Below the pieces are notes generated by a model. It saw only the letters and a list, made by a program, of their open reading frames with translations. It was not told the DNA's origin and ran no database searches. The translations under genes were made by a program, and so were the position numbers. Source: Brevibacillus fluminis (lineage in GTDB: Bacteria; Bacillota; Bacilli; Brevibacillales; Brevibacillaceae). From it: a stretch of 64,000 nt of DNA. Positions 40,129 through 48,820 of this stretch are shown one piece after another; position 1 is the first letter of the stretch; every line of letters begins with the position of its first letter. The stretch covers positions 62,001 through 126,000 of the forward strand of contig NZ_RHHQ01000022.1 in assembly GCF_003710825.1 (NCBI RefSeq), written 5' to 3'.

Positions 40129-41226
40129 ATGCTACCAAAAGAACGAATCTTAGGTGTACCTGTGTATCAACCAGGCAAGCCTATCGATGAAGTGAAGCGT
40201 GAACTGGGGCTGACAGAGGTTATTAAGCTGGCCTCCAACGAAAACCCATATGGCTATTCCCTGAAAGCAAAAGAAGCGATCATCGATCATTTGAACGATC
40301 TGGCGTTGTATCCGGATGGCGGCACGATGGAGCTGCGCTGGGATTTGGCCAAATTTTTGCAAGTCAAGCCGGAGCAGCTGATTTTCGGTAACGGCTCTGA
40401 CGAAATTTTGCAAATGATCTGCCGCACCTATTTGGGTGAAGGCGTCAATACGGTAATGGCAACGCAAACGTTTTCCCAATACCGTTCCAATGCAACGATC
40501 GATGGAGCGGAGCTGATTGAAGTTCCTTTGAAAAACGGTGTGCACGATCTCGAAGCGATGGCAGCTGCTGTCAACGAGAAAACCCGTGTTCTCTGGGTGT
40601 GCAATCCGAACAACCCTTCTGGTACAATTAATACCGAAGCGGAGCTGCTTCAACTGTTGGACAAAGTATCTTCCGACGTCTTGGTCGTGCTGGATGAAGC
40701 GTATTACGAATATGTTGTGGATGCCGAGTATCCGCAAACGGTACCGCTTTTGGACAAATATCCGAATCTGATCATTCTCCGCACGTTCTCGAAAATTTAC
40801 GGCTTGGCAGCGATGCGTATCGGATACGGAATCGCTTCCGAAAAAGTAATCAACGACTTGAATCACGTGCGCGAGCCATTCAATACAGGCTCCTTGTCAC
40901 AAGTAGCTGCCCGCGCAGCGCTTACCGACCAGGAGTTCGTCGCGAAATGCCGCGAGCTGAACCGCCAAGGCATGAAACAGCTGACTGACAAATTCGATGA
41001 GTGGGGCTTGTCTTACTACCCATCGCAAACCAACTTCATTTTGGTCGATTTCAAGCAAGATTCGACAGAGCTGTTCCAAAAGCTGTTGAAAAACGGACTG
41101 ATCGTACGATCCGGCGCAGCGCTGGGCTTCCCAGGCTACCAACGGATCACGGTTGGCACGCCTGAGCAGAACGCCAAGCTGCTCACTGTATTGGAAAACC
41201 TGCTGCAGGAAACTGTCAGTAAATAA
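40129..41226 (+). CDS. hisC: Histidinol-phosphate aminotransferase
   Basis: HisC is a class II PLP aminotransferase of histidine synthesis that, in bacilli, also transaminates aromatic keto acids, explaining its place between trpA and tyrA. The 365-residue protein has KLASNENPYG, the VCNPNNPSG motif, VVLDEAYYEY and the PLP lysine in RTFSKIYGLAAMRIGYG. The ATG at 40129 is eight bases after GGAG; a GTG at 40120 overlaps that site. A hairpin follows before tyrA. Confidence 0.95.
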   Translation: MLPKERILGVPVYQPGKPIDEVKRELGLTEVIKLASNENPYGYSLKAKEAIIDHLNDLALYPDGGTMELRWDLAKFLQVKPEQLIFGNGSDEILQMICRTYLGEGVNTVMATQTFSQYRSNATIDGAELIEVPLKNGVHDLEAMAAAVNEKTRVLWVCNPNNPSGTINTEAELLQLLDKVSSDVLVVLDEAYYEYVVDAEYPQTVPLLDKYPNLIILRTFSKIYGLAAMRIGYGIASEKVINDLNHVREPFNTGSLSQVAARAALTDQEFVAKCRELNRQGMKQLTDKFDEWGLSYYPSQTNFILVDFKQDSTELFQKLLKNGLIVRSGAALGFPGYQRITVGTPEQNAKLLTVLENLLQETVSK

Positions 41227-41240
41227 GTAAGGCCTAATGG

Positions 41241-41268
41241 GATGCCGGCATCGTGACCGGCATCTTTT
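41241..41268 (+). terminator. Hairpin between hisC and tyrA
   Basis: GATGCCGG pairs perfectly with CCGGCATC across eight bases, followed by only four T. It may reduce rather than stop transcription into tyrA. Confidence 0.6.
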
Positions 41269-41314
41269 CGCACTGGGCACTAACACACTTTAAAGAGAGA
41301 AAGAGGCCGTGGAG

Positions 41315-42415
41315 ATGAAAACGACAATCGCAATGCTGGGAATCGGCCTGATCGGCGGTTCGCTCGCATTGTCACTGCGCAATGATCCCGACAACCGGAT
41401 TATCGGCTTTGATGTTCGGGAGGACTTTATCGACAAAGGATTAAACAAGGGATTGATCCATGCAGGGACAACTGACCTGCAGACAGCTGTGCGCGAGGCC
41501 GACATTATCATCTGTGCAACGCCTGTCGAGCAGATTTATGCCTTGTTGAATCAATTGTCTACGCTTATGTTAAAACCTGGGGTGATAATATCCGACGTGG
41601 GCAGCACCAAAGCCGGCATCGTAGAGTATGCCGGCGAGCTGTTTTCATCTGACATCACTTTCATAGGTGGGCACCCGATGGCTGGTTCTCATAAGTCCGG
41701 CGTCGAGGCGGCGCTTGAGCGGCTGTTCGAAAATGCCTACTATGTATTGACGCCTGGCCCCAACACACCGGCAGAGAAGCTGTCCCGCCTGTCAGCGCTC
41801 GTTTCCTTGACCAATGCAAAAGTAATCGTCATGGATGCGCACGAGCATGACCGCGTCGTCGGCGCCGTGAGCCACTTCCCGCATATCATCGCCGCTCTGC
41901 TCGTCAATTTGGTCGGCGGATACAACGAGGAGAACGAATGGCACCGCCGTCTGGCTGCAGGCGGCTTTCGCGACATCACCCGGATCGCATCGAGCAATCC
42001 GCGGATGTGGCGCGATGTACTGCTGAACAATCGGGAGTACATGTTGAAGATGGGTGACGATTGGAAGCGATCGATGGATCAGATCCTCGATTTGGTCGCA
42101 GAAGGTAATGGGGACGAGATTGAACGATTTTTCCGCGAAGCGCGCAATTTCCGCGAGGGATTACCTGAGCGTCAAAAAGGTGCGCTGCCAGCACTCTACG
42201 ATTTGTACATCGATATTCCCGACCACCCGGGCGAGATCGGCAGAATCACGACGTTGCTCGGGACCAAAAACATCAACATCACAAATCTGCAAATTCTTGA
42301 AGCGCGCGAGGATATGCTCGGCGTCCTGCGCATCACCTTCCGCAACGAGAACGAGCTGGAAAAAGGGGAAGCGATGCTGCGCTTCTTCGAGTACAATGTG
42401 TACCGCAGAGAATAG
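41315..42415 (+). CDS. tyrA: Prephenate dehydrogenase
   Basis: TyrA oxidatively decarboxylates prephenate to 4-hydroxyphenylpyruvate for tyrosine. The 366-residue protein has the NAD motif GIGLIGGS near residue 10, DVGSTK and GGHPMAGSHKSGVEAA in the catalytic part, and a C-terminal ACT domain (about 290-366, DLYIDIPDHPGEIGRI) that would bind a feedback amino acid. The ATG at 41315 is eight bases after AAAGAGG; the GTG at 41309 is too close. Confidence 0.95.
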   Translation: MKTTIAMLGIGLIGGSLALSLRNDPDNRIIGFDVREDFIDKGLNKGLIHAGTTDLQTAVREADIIICATPVEQIYALLNQLSTLMLKPGVIISDVGSTKAGIVEYAGELFSSDITFIGGHPMAGSHKSGVEAALERLFENAYYVLTPGPNTPAEKLSRLSALVSLTNAKVIVMDAHEHDRVVGAVSHFPHIIAALLVNLVGGYNEENEWHRRLAAGGFRDITRIASSNPRMWRDVLLNNREYMLKMGDDWKRSMDQILDLVAEGNGDEIERFFREARNFREGLPERQKGALPALYDLYIDIPDHPGEIGRITTLLGTKNINITNLQILEAREDMLGVLRITFRNENELEKGEAMLRFFEYNVYRRE

Positions 42416-42427
42416 ACGATAGGGGAC

Positions 42428-43720
42428 GTGGAATTTTTGTTACGCATACAAAAAGTGAAGAGCATTCAAGGGACCGTGCGTGTCCCTGGGGATAAATCGA
42501 TTTCACACCGTGCCGTCATGTTTGGCGCATTGGCAGAGGGGACAACCACCATCAGCGGCTTTTTGCCTGGTGCAGACTGTTTGAGCACGATCAGCTGTTT
42601 CCGCCGTATGGGTATTCAAATTGAACAGCAGGACGATCAAGTGGTCGTGCACGGAAAAGGATGGTTTGGGCTTGAGGAGCCGAAAGAGAAGCTGGATGTA
42701 GGCAATTCAGGGACCACGATCCGCCTCATTTCTGGAATCCTGTCGACCCAGCCGTTTCATGTCGTACTCGAAGGCGATGAATCGATTGCCAAGCGTCCGA
42801 TGCGCCGAGTAGTAGGTCCACTGCGACAAATGGGGGCGAAAATCGACGGCCGCAAAAACGGCGAGTTTACGCCGCTCGCGATTCGCGGCACAGAGCTCAG
42901 CGGCATACAGTATGATTCTCCAGTTGCGAGTGCGCAGGTCAAATCAGCGATCCTGCTTGCAGGCTTGCAGGCAAAAGGTGTGACGAGCGTGAACGAGCCT
43001 CATCTTTCCCGTGACCATACGGAGCGGATGCTCGCTGCTTTCGGCGTCCAAGTGGTTCGCGACGGGCTCACGGTTTCCGTCGAAGGCGGACAACGTTTGG
43101 TAGGACGCGAAATTTCTGTCCCAGGGGATATTTCTTCTGCAGCGTTCTTGATCGCTGCGGTCATGATGGTGCCAGGCAGCTCGCTAGTCATTGAAAACGT
43201 GGGCATGAATCCGACCCGCACAGGCATCGTCGATGTCGTTCGCGCGATGGGTGGACGCATCGATCTCGTGAACGAGCGAGTGGTCAACGAAGAGCCGGTT
43301 GCCGACCTGCACGTATTCCATTCTGAGCTGACAGGCACGGTCGTTGAAGGAGAAATCATTCCGCGGTTGATCGACGAAATCCCAGTGATTGCGGTATTGG
43401 CTTCGCAAGCGAGCGGAACGACACTGATCCGCGATGCCGAAGAATTGAAGGTGAAGGAGACAGACCGCATTGCGACGGTTGTATCCGAGTTGTCCAAGTT
43501 CGGGGCGAACATCACGCCAACGGATGACGGCATGATCATCAAGGGTAAAACATCGCTGAAAGCCGCCTCAATCGATAGCATGGGTGACCACCGGATCGGG
43601 ATGGCGATGGCGATCGCCGGTTTGTCGGCAGAAGGGGTGACGCAGATCGCAAACGCAGAGGCGATCAATGTGTCATTCCCTGGTTTCGCGGCTTTGCTCG
43701 ATTCGATTTCAAGCAAATAA
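42428..43720 (+). CDS. aroA: 3-phosphoshikimate 1-carboxyvinyltransferase (EPSP synthase)
   Basis: This enzyme (aroE in B. subtilis nomenclature) makes EPSP, the substrate of aroF. The 430-residue protein has PGDKSISHRAVM, LDVGNSGTTIRL and KRPMRRV, VASAQVKSAILLAG, and the C-terminal ELKVKETDRI and DHRIGMAMAIAGL. The start is uncertain: GTG at 42428 sits two bases after AGGGGAC, and a TTG at 42437 would give a better spacing and 427 residues. It ends the aromatic supraoperon. Confidence 0.96.
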   Translation: MEFLLRIQKVKSIQGTVRVPGDKSISHRAVMFGALAEGTTTISGFLPGADCLSTISCFRRMGIQIEQQDDQVVVHGKGWFGLEEPKEKLDVGNSGTTIRLISGILSTQPFHVVLEGDESIAKRPMRRVVGPLRQMGAKIDGRKNGEFTPLAIRGTELSGIQYDSPVASAQVKSAILLAGLQAKGVTSVNEPHLSRDHTERMLAAFGVQVVRDGLTVSVEGGQRLVGREISVPGDISSAAFLIAAVMMVPGSSLVIENVGMNPTRTGIVDVVRAMGGRIDLVNERVVNEEPVADLHVFHSELTGTVVEGEIIPRLIDEIPVIAVLASQASGTTLIRDAEELKVKETDRIATVVSELSKFGANITPTDDGMIIKGKTSLKAASIDSMGDHRIGMAMAIAGLSAEGVTQIANAEAINVSFPGFAALLDSISSK

Positions 43721-43747
43721 GAAGCGGGCATAAAAGCTGCCTAAAAT

Positions 43748-43775
43748 AAAGGACAACCTTTCGGGGTTGTCCTTT
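43748..43775 (+). other. Hairpin downstream of aroA
   Basis: A perfect 11-bp stem (AAAGGACAACC with GGTTGTCCTTT) over TTTCGG. It ends in TTT and is then followed by A residues, so it is a weak terminator by itself; it may mark the 3' end of the supraoperon mRNA. Confidence 0.6.
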
Positions 43776-43785
43776 AAAAAAATAT

Positions 43786-43813
43786 TTGACAGTTGATAAG
43801 ATTTGAATATAAT
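43786..43813 (+). promoter_or_regulatory. Near-consensus SigA promoter
   Basis: Perfect TTGACA, 16 bp, perfect TATAAT. It would start a transcript at about 43820, only some 85-100 bases before a strong terminator. Confidence 0.8.
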
Positions 43814-43872
43814 TAAAAGTACAGTATGGTTTCTCTCCACTCCTATCCAATATAATTAGCACGGGTGTGCTG

Positions 43873-43918
43873 CCGCCGTTTGAATGCGCTTACATATAAA
43901 CGGCGGTTCTTTTTTTTT
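43873..43918 (+). terminator. Leader terminator before the amidohydrolase-like gene
   Basis: CCGCCGTTT pairs perfectly with AAACGGCGG, followed by a T-rich run of about 12. A smaller hairpin (AGCAC-GGGT-GTGCT) lies just upstream. Together with the promoter at 43786 this makes a short RNA of about 100 nt, or an attenuated leader for the gene at 43976. Confidence 0.75.
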
Positions 43919-43975
43919 ATCTCCTTCATATGCTTGTACCATGATAGGTGTGATAGGCATAGCGGAGGGATAAAA

Positions 43976-45103
43976 ATGGGACAAGACATCTTGCAAATAC
44001 GAGGCGGAACGATTGTTTCCGCTTATGGAATGCGTGTGGCCGACCTTTGGGTACAAGATGGCAAAGTGAAGCGGATTTCTTGTGAAACGCCGGAGCCGGT
44101 GGTACCACGTTATGCTTCGTATGTAGAAACAATCGATGCGAGCAATTATTATATCATGCCTGGGTTTGTGTCATTCACACGCATGCAAGCTCGCCAGCTT
44201 CGCGATGCGGATCACTATATGGCAACGATATTCGGCTTCATCCAAAAAGGAATTACCATGCTGATCGACACGATAGCGCTCGAGCCATGGATGGATCACA
44301 AGCAATCAGCCTATCAACTGGCGACACATTTTAATAGTCCGTTAGATTATGCATGCCAGTTCTCCCTGGAAGCCGGGCAATGCACGCCAAAGCGCGTTCG
44401 CGAGCTGGCAGGTGTGGGTGGCGTCCGGCTGGTGCAGGTTCGCGTGAGAGATGCGGCAGAGCTGGACAAGCTGAATTGGGACAAGCTTGCTTCCGTTTTG
44501 CACTTTTACCGTCTCTCGCTGGAGCTTAACATAATCAACCGGGAGGAACTCACACACGAACAGCGCCGAGAGATCATTGGGCGCTGGCTTCATCATACAC
44601 AACGTGGAAGAATCCATTCCTTGATCGGACATGCCAATCCGTTTGATCTATCCTTAAACGCACCTTATTATGCAAACACCCATCTGGACGTCAAACAGTG
44701 CCACGCGGTGTTCGCCTATTTGATCGCCCATTGGCATCATTATCTGCCCGTCATGTGCGGTCCGGAACAAATCGTTCTTCCGCCGAAACGAAGGGCGTGG
44801 AATCCTGATGATGTGCTGCCACTCATTGCACGGCTCGCGAGCGCCAATGCAGCGAAAGCGGCGGGCTGCTATCCGCAAAAAGGGGCGATCTTGCCTGGGG
44901 CAGACGCAGATTTATTTTTTTTACATAAAGATGAATGGTTGACAAATTTTGATTTATCAACTAACTTGAATTTTAGCGAAAACTGTCTTCCTGCGCGCGT
45001 GATGTCCCGTGGAAGATGGGTGTACCAGGATGGAGTCCACCAAGCGACCCCAGGGTCTGGAAAGCTACTCCGCGGCTTGAAGCCATTTTCCTACGTGCTA
45101 TAA
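43976..45103 (+). CDS. Degenerate amidohydrolase-family protein
   Basis: The 375-residue protein has the layout of cyclic amidohydrolases such as dihydroorotase: an N-terminal beta sandwich (LQIRGGTIVSAYGMRVADLWVQDGKV), a barrel, and a C-terminal GADADLFFL with the typical VYQDG ending. The metal-binding motif PGxxDxHxH is replaced by PGFVSFTRM at residues 62-70: the Asp and both His are gone. A hydrolase using that site is therefore unlikely, and a binding or regulatory role is possible. GGAGGGAT precedes the ATG at 43976. The gene follows a strongly promoted, terminated leader. Confidence 0.75.
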   Translation: MGQDILQIRGGTIVSAYGMRVADLWVQDGKVKRISCETPEPVVPRYASYVETIDASNYYIMPGFVSFTRMQARQLRDADHYMATIFGFIQKGITMLIDTIALEPWMDHKQSAYQLATHFNSPLDYACQFSLEAGQCTPKRVRELAGVGGVRLVQVRVRDAAELDKLNWDKLASVLHFYRLSLELNIINREELTHEQRREIIGRWLHHTQRGRIHSLIGHANPFDLSLNAPYYANTHLDVKQCHAVFAYLIAHWHHYLPVMCGPEQIVLPPKRRAWNPDDVLPLIARLASANAAKAAGCYPQKGAILPGADADLFFLHKDEWLTNFDLSTNLNFSENCLPARVMSRGRWVYQDGVHQATPGSGKLLRGLKPFSYVL

Positions 45104-45121
45104 CCCCATTTGGGGCTTTTT
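45104..45121 (+). terminator. Terminator after the amidohydrolase-like gene
   Basis: CCCCA pairs with TGGGG, then CTTTTT. The stem starts at the stop codon. Confidence 0.7.
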
Positions 45122-45230
45122 CTTCGCCCATCAGCCATAGTAAAATAGTTAGCATCTGCCAAGTATTATGTCGAAACATTTCACCTACATGCATCGTCAT
45201 AGCTTTTTAGAAAAATCTTTTAAACCAAGC

Positions 45231-45258
45231 GCAACTTTTCTAAACCCTGCTGGTCTAA
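45231..45258 (+). promoter_or_regulatory. ECF-type promoter of the sigma factor gene
   Basis: GCAACTTTT, then TCTAA 16 bp after GCAACTT. The AAC core and the C-containing -10 are typical of extracytoplasmic-function sigma promoters, so self-activation by the downstream gene is inferred. Confidence 0.55.
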
Positions 45259-45309
45259 TTAAGTAAGATCGAACAGGGGATTGGAATCGCCTAGGGGGTA
45301 TACCTGAGA

Positions 45310-45903
45310 ATGACCGATTCCCAGTTAATCCGTGTTATAAAAGAAGGTAACGTTGAAAGCTACGCGGAAATCATTCGCCGCTACGAGAAAAAAATTCATG
45401 CGTTCGTCAGTCATATGCTGCGGCAAGCCCATTTGGAGCATATTGCCGAAGACCTTTGCCAGGAAACGTTCTACAAAGCTTACAAAAGCATTGAATCGTT
45501 TCGTGATGTTGAGGCTACCTTTTCCACATGGCTTTACACCATTGCGCGCAATACCGTTTTGAGCGAGCTACGCAAAAGCCGCAATTCCGATATGTATCTG
45601 GAAGATACGCTGCAAGTCCCGGCAGTTGCGTATGAACGCTTGCCAGAGCAGCAAATCTTGAAAAACGAACGGGAGGTTTTGGTTCGCCAAGCGATTAACA
45701 GCCTTCCTGAAAAACAGCGTTCGGCTTTGATCTTACGTGAATATGAACAAATGGATTACAATGAGATCGCCACGATCCTTGATCTGACCGTTAGCTCCGT
45801 GAAGTCACTTTTGTTCCGGGCGCGACAGAGCATCAAGGGAGAGCTGGAATCTTATTTCTTAGACAACCGATTGGATGAAGCCGAAGGGATGAACAAGACA
45901 TGA
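45310..45903 (+). CDS. ECF RNA polymerase sigma factor
   Basis: The 197-residue protein has region 2 (about 20-90, with EDLCQETFYKAYKSI and FSTWLYTIARN) and region 4 (about 130-185, with LPEKQRSALILREYEQMDYNEIA and the SVKSLLFRARQ helix), and lacks regions 1 and 3, as ECF factors do. The next gene, overlapping by four bases, encodes a zinc anti-sigma factor, so activity is governed by release at the membrane. The exact relative (SigX, SigW or another) cannot be decided. Confidence 0.92.
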   Translation: MTDSQLIRVIKEGNVESYAEIIRRYEKKIHAFVSHMLRQAHLEHIAEDLCQETFYKAYKSIESFRDVEATFSTWLYTIARNTVLSELRKSRNSDMYLEDTLQVPAVAYERLPEQQILKNEREVLVRQAINSLPEKQRSALILREYEQMDYNEIATILDLTVSSVKSLLFRARQSIKGELESYFLDNRLDEAEGMNKT

Positions 45904-46553
45904 AATGCGATGAAGCACAGGAGCTGCTAACTGAATACCTCGATGATCAACTGCCAGAGGTGACACGTCGGCGCGTTGACAATCATTTGGGCAGATGCTC
46001 TGCTTGTCGCGCGGAATATTCGATTTGGCAAGAAAGCAATGATTGGATCAAGGTGGAAAAGGATCATTATGCCACCGTGTCAGCCCCATCGATCGTAGAC
46101 GCCGTTATGGCGCGGATTTTATCGGAAGAAAAATGGGCGATCCCAATTGGTAAAAAAGTGTTTACCCTGACAGCGAGAATGCGTTGGCTTAGTGCGAGCG
46201 CTGCCGTTATTTTGTTGATGATCTGTTCGTTCACGCTCATTCACCAGTCTGGTGACCAGGGGGATTTGGCGAGTGGCTCATTGCTGCCGGTTGGCGATAC
46301 GCTGACGATGGTCGCTTCTGCAAAAGCACCGGTCGTCTCAGCTTCCATGCAGACGGATGATGGTACATATGTGGTAGAGCCAGAAGCACAAGCAGTGAAG
46401 GCGATCAACCCAAACGATTTTGAAACAACATCCCCGCAACTGTTATCAACGAACGAAGACACAGAATCGTCAAAGGGAAACCATGGTCTAATCCTCAGTT
46501 TTTTTGGTATACTGATTACCGTGTTGTCCATGAGCTGGTTAAACAGGGCCTGA
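45900..46553 (+). CDS. Zinc-finger anti-sigma factor
   Basis: The 217-residue protein has an N-terminal anti-sigma zinc domain with HX3CX2C (H29, C33, C36) plus C3, one membrane helix at about 98-115, and an outer part of about 80 residues ending in a second hydrophobic segment near the C-terminus. It should hold the upstream ECF sigma factor at the membrane. Overlap with the sigma gene by ATGA ensures matched production. Such proteins are usual targets of site-1 proteases like PrsW, also encoded in this window, but no direct link is shown. Confidence 0.88.
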   Translation: MKCDEAQELLTEYLDDQLPEVTRRRVDNHLGRCSACRAEYSIWQESNDWIKVEKDHYATVSAPSIVDAVMARILSEEKWAIPIGKKVFTLTARMRWLSASAAVILLMICSFTLIHQSGDQGDLASGSLLPVGDTLTMVASAKAPVVSASMQTDDGTYVVEPEAQAVKAINPNDFETTSPQLLSTNEDTESSKGNHGLILSFFGILITVLSMSWLNRA

Positions 46554-46568
46554 ATATACACATTGATG

Positions 46569-46594
46569 AAAAGACCGTCGACTGACGGTCTTTT
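46569..46594 (+). terminator. Terminator after the anti-sigma gene
   Basis: AAAAGACCGTC pairs perfectly with GACGGTCTTTT. Confidence 0.85.
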
Positions 46595-46645
46595 CCGCCA
46601 GCAGCGAAGATGTTGCAAAGGCGAACTGACGGAGGTGAGAGACAA

Positions 46646-47593
46646 ATGCCGAAAAAATGGTTACAAGTCATTGACGAGGCAGTGAAAAAGATCGAGAGCG
46701 ACGAGATCGAGCTGGGAATCCAAGTCTTGCAAAAAGTACAGGAGCACGGCAAAGAAATTCCAGAGGTCATGCTGTACTTGGCTGATGTGTGGTACCAGCT
46801 GGGCCATTTACAGGAAGCAAGCGATCTGATAGGGAATATGCTGGAGCACCCGAAGCTGAATGCCGAGATGAGAGCGGAATTTTCGCTGATGCAGGCAGAG
46901 ATCGCGTTGGATGAAGGGAACTTTGAACTGGCTGAAGACATGCTGTTCCCGTTGCGCGAGGGAGGCTACGATGGTGTCGAGCTGTATTTGCTGCTCGCGG
47001 ACTTATATGCGATGCAGGATCTGGATGAAGTCGCTGCCAAACACTTGGAGACGGCATTGTCCAAAGATCCGGATAACCAAGAAATCAAAGCAGCTTTGAG
47101 CGAAATGTACATACGTGCCGGACAATTCAGTTTGGCGGGGCAATACTTACAGCAGCTTGATGAACCGAACGCAGCTTCGCTGTTATTCCACGGAAGAACC
47201 TTGGCGCAATTGGGCCAGTTTGAGCAGGCGTATGAAGCATACGTACAGGCGGTTGCATTCGATCCGACAGCAGAAGCGCTGTATGGCGCGGGACTGATGT
47301 CGTTTCATATCGGTAGGCTTGAGGAAGCGCGCCAGCATGTAGAGCAGCTGCTTGCGCTCGATGAAGAGTATGTGACGGCTTATCCGCTGTTGAGCGACAT
47401 TTATTTGTCGGCTGGCAAAACGGAAGCGGCGATCGAGGCGTTGAAGCAATATGTCGAGCTGTCGGGCTTTGATCTGGACCATGTCAAGCGGTTGGTCGCT
47501 CTTTTGACACAAGCGGGTCGCTATGAAGAGGCGAAACAATATCAGCAGTTGTTCGATTCCTGGAACGCGGCAGAGGAAGAGGAACAAGTATAG
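46646..47593 (+). CDS. ypiA: Tetratricopeptide-repeat protein (YpiA-like)
   Basis: The 315-residue acidic protein consists almost wholly of helical TPR-type units (for example VMLYLADVWYQLGHLQEASDL, VELYLLLADLYAMQDLDEVA, LYGAGLMSFHIGRLEEARQ). It has no signal or membrane segment and is likely a cytoplasmic scaffold. Position between aroA and qcrA matches B. subtilis ypiA. GGAGGTGA precedes the ATG at 46646; the open frame to 46610 has no ribosome binding site. Confidence 0.85.
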   Translation: MPKKWLQVIDEAVKKIESDEIELGIQVLQKVQEHGKEIPEVMLYLADVWYQLGHLQEASDLIGNMLEHPKLNAEMRAEFSLMQAEIALDEGNFELAEDMLFPLREGGYDGVELYLLLADLYAMQDLDEVAAKHLETALSKDPDNQEIKAALSEMYIRAGQFSLAGQYLQQLDEPNAASLLFHGRTLAQLGQFEQAYEAYVQAVAFDPTAEALYGAGLMSFHIGRLEEARQHVEQLLALDEEYVTAYPLLSDIYLSAGKTEAAIEALKQYVELSGFDLDHVKRLVALLTQAGRYEEAKQYQQLFDSWNAAEEEEQV

Positions 47594-47629
47594 AGAGCGT
47601 GCATCTTACGGGATGCATGCTCTCTTTTT
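47592..47629 (+). terminator. Terminator after ypiA
   Basis: A 14-bp stem beginning inside the ypiA stop codon (AGAGAGCGTGCATC with GATGCATGCTCTCT), followed by T residues. Confidence 0.88.
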
Positions 47630-47692
47630 GTTTAGGATGTATAAAACTGGTAAGAATGGGAGTATATCCGAAATGGAGGGAAGGGATTTGCG

Positions 47693-48811
47693 ATGAATTT
47701 GGCTGAGATATTGGTATTTACGGATATCAGACAGCTCCATCAGATGGCCGTACATTACGGCTGCGAGTGCAACCCTCATTCCAAAAATGAATTGATCACC
47801 TCGCTGCTTCAGAACCTTCGGCGCAGGCAAACAGTCGCCGATGAGGTGGAACGATTGGCTCCAGATGAGGCGCATTTTCTCTTCCTGCTTTTTTTGGACA
47901 AAAGAATTGTCGTTTCACTGGAAGACTTGATGGCGAAAACGGGAGTTGTACTCCATCACCTGAAGGAGAAGAAACAGGAGCAGGGACGCAAGTTGATTGC
48001 GAATGCGTTACGGCGCGGGTGGATTTTTCCTGCGAAAAACAAACCGATCGGCCAGTATCAAGTGCCTACAGACATTCGTGAGCCATACATCCGTGAGTGG
48101 ATTTCAAGATGGAAGCTGACGCAGCCAGATGAGGAGCCGGAAGTGTTGGCGTATCGAGATGAAGGCCATGCGCTGGTCGATGATTGCTACAGGTTACTTT
48201 CGTTTCTCAGTAAAGAGCCTGTGCCGTTGACAGGTGACGGGGGCATGTACAAGCGTTATCAGACGCAGCTCCTCTCGTTTTTATCCGTCAAGGAGGAGCC
48301 GTTGGCACCGCAAAAATGGCGCTTTGGCTATGGACTCCATTTTGACCAGTATCCCGATCGCTTTTCTTTACTCTATGACTTTTGCTACTATCACCGCTGG
48401 ATCAAGGAAGAAGCTGGGACCGTACAGCTCACGGAGCAAGGCGCATCGCTGCTTGGTCAGCCGCCGTCGCCAACACTCTATGATGATGCCATCCGCTTCT
48501 GGCAGCGGGTGTACAAGCGGGCGGTGCCGAACTTGCCGATGCTCATCCAGCTCATTCCGTGGATGTCAGGTGGAAAGTGGGTATCACAGGAGAGCTTGAA
48601 ACAAATCTTGCTGCCATGGCTCAAACCGTTTTACTATGACGAGCCAGAAGCCATTCTCGTGCAGCGCGTGCTTAAAATGATGGTTCACCTTGGGCTTCTG
48701 AAGGTAGGGCAGCGCGCGGATGAGGAATGGGTGTATGCAAGCACAGAATCGTCACTAACTTGGTTACAGACATATAACGGCTTTACTGAAACGATTATTT
48801 TGTTGAAATGA
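47693..48811 (+). CDS. Uncharacterised 372-residue protein
   Basis: I do not recognise this protein with confidence. It is soluble, without signal peptide, and appears mostly helical. The N-terminal part (about 8-45, with SKNELITSLLQNL) resembles a SAP-like helix-extended-loop-helix, and the remainder contains several winged-helix-like stretches (for example TVQLTEQGASLLG; VQRVLKMMVHLGLLKV), reminiscent of XPB-type helicase N-terminal proteins, which is only a guess. GGAGGGAAGGG lies before the ATG. It is followed closely by the IDEAL-domain gene. Confidence 0.75.
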   Translation: MNLAEILVFTDIRQLHQMAVHYGCECNPHSKNELITSLLQNLRRRQTVADEVERLAPDEAHFLFLLFLDKRIVVSLEDLMAKTGVVLHHLKEKKQEQGRKLIANALRRGWIFPAKNKPIGQYQVPTDIREPYIREWISRWKLTQPDEEPEVLAYRDEGHALVDDCYRLLSFLSKEPVPLTGDGGMYKRYQTQLLSFLSVKEEPLAPQKWRFGYGLHFDQYPDRFSLLYDFCYYHRWIKEEAGTVQLTEQGASLLGQPPSPTLYDDAIRFWQRVYKRAVPNLPMLIQLIPWMSGGKWVSQESLKQILLPWLKPFYYDEPEAILVQRVLKMMVHLGLLKVGQRADEEWVYASTESSLTWLQTYNGFTETIILLK

Positions 48812-48820
48812 GGGATTGCA

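Noticed and set aside
43748..43775. Strong terminator directly after aroA
   Set aside because: The stem is perfect, but an A run rather than a T run follows on the plus strand, so it was recorded as a hairpin only.
44099..44112. GGTGGTACCACG, resembling the T-box core
   Set aside because: It lies inside the amidohydrolase-like coding region without a specifier hairpin or terminator in the right place.
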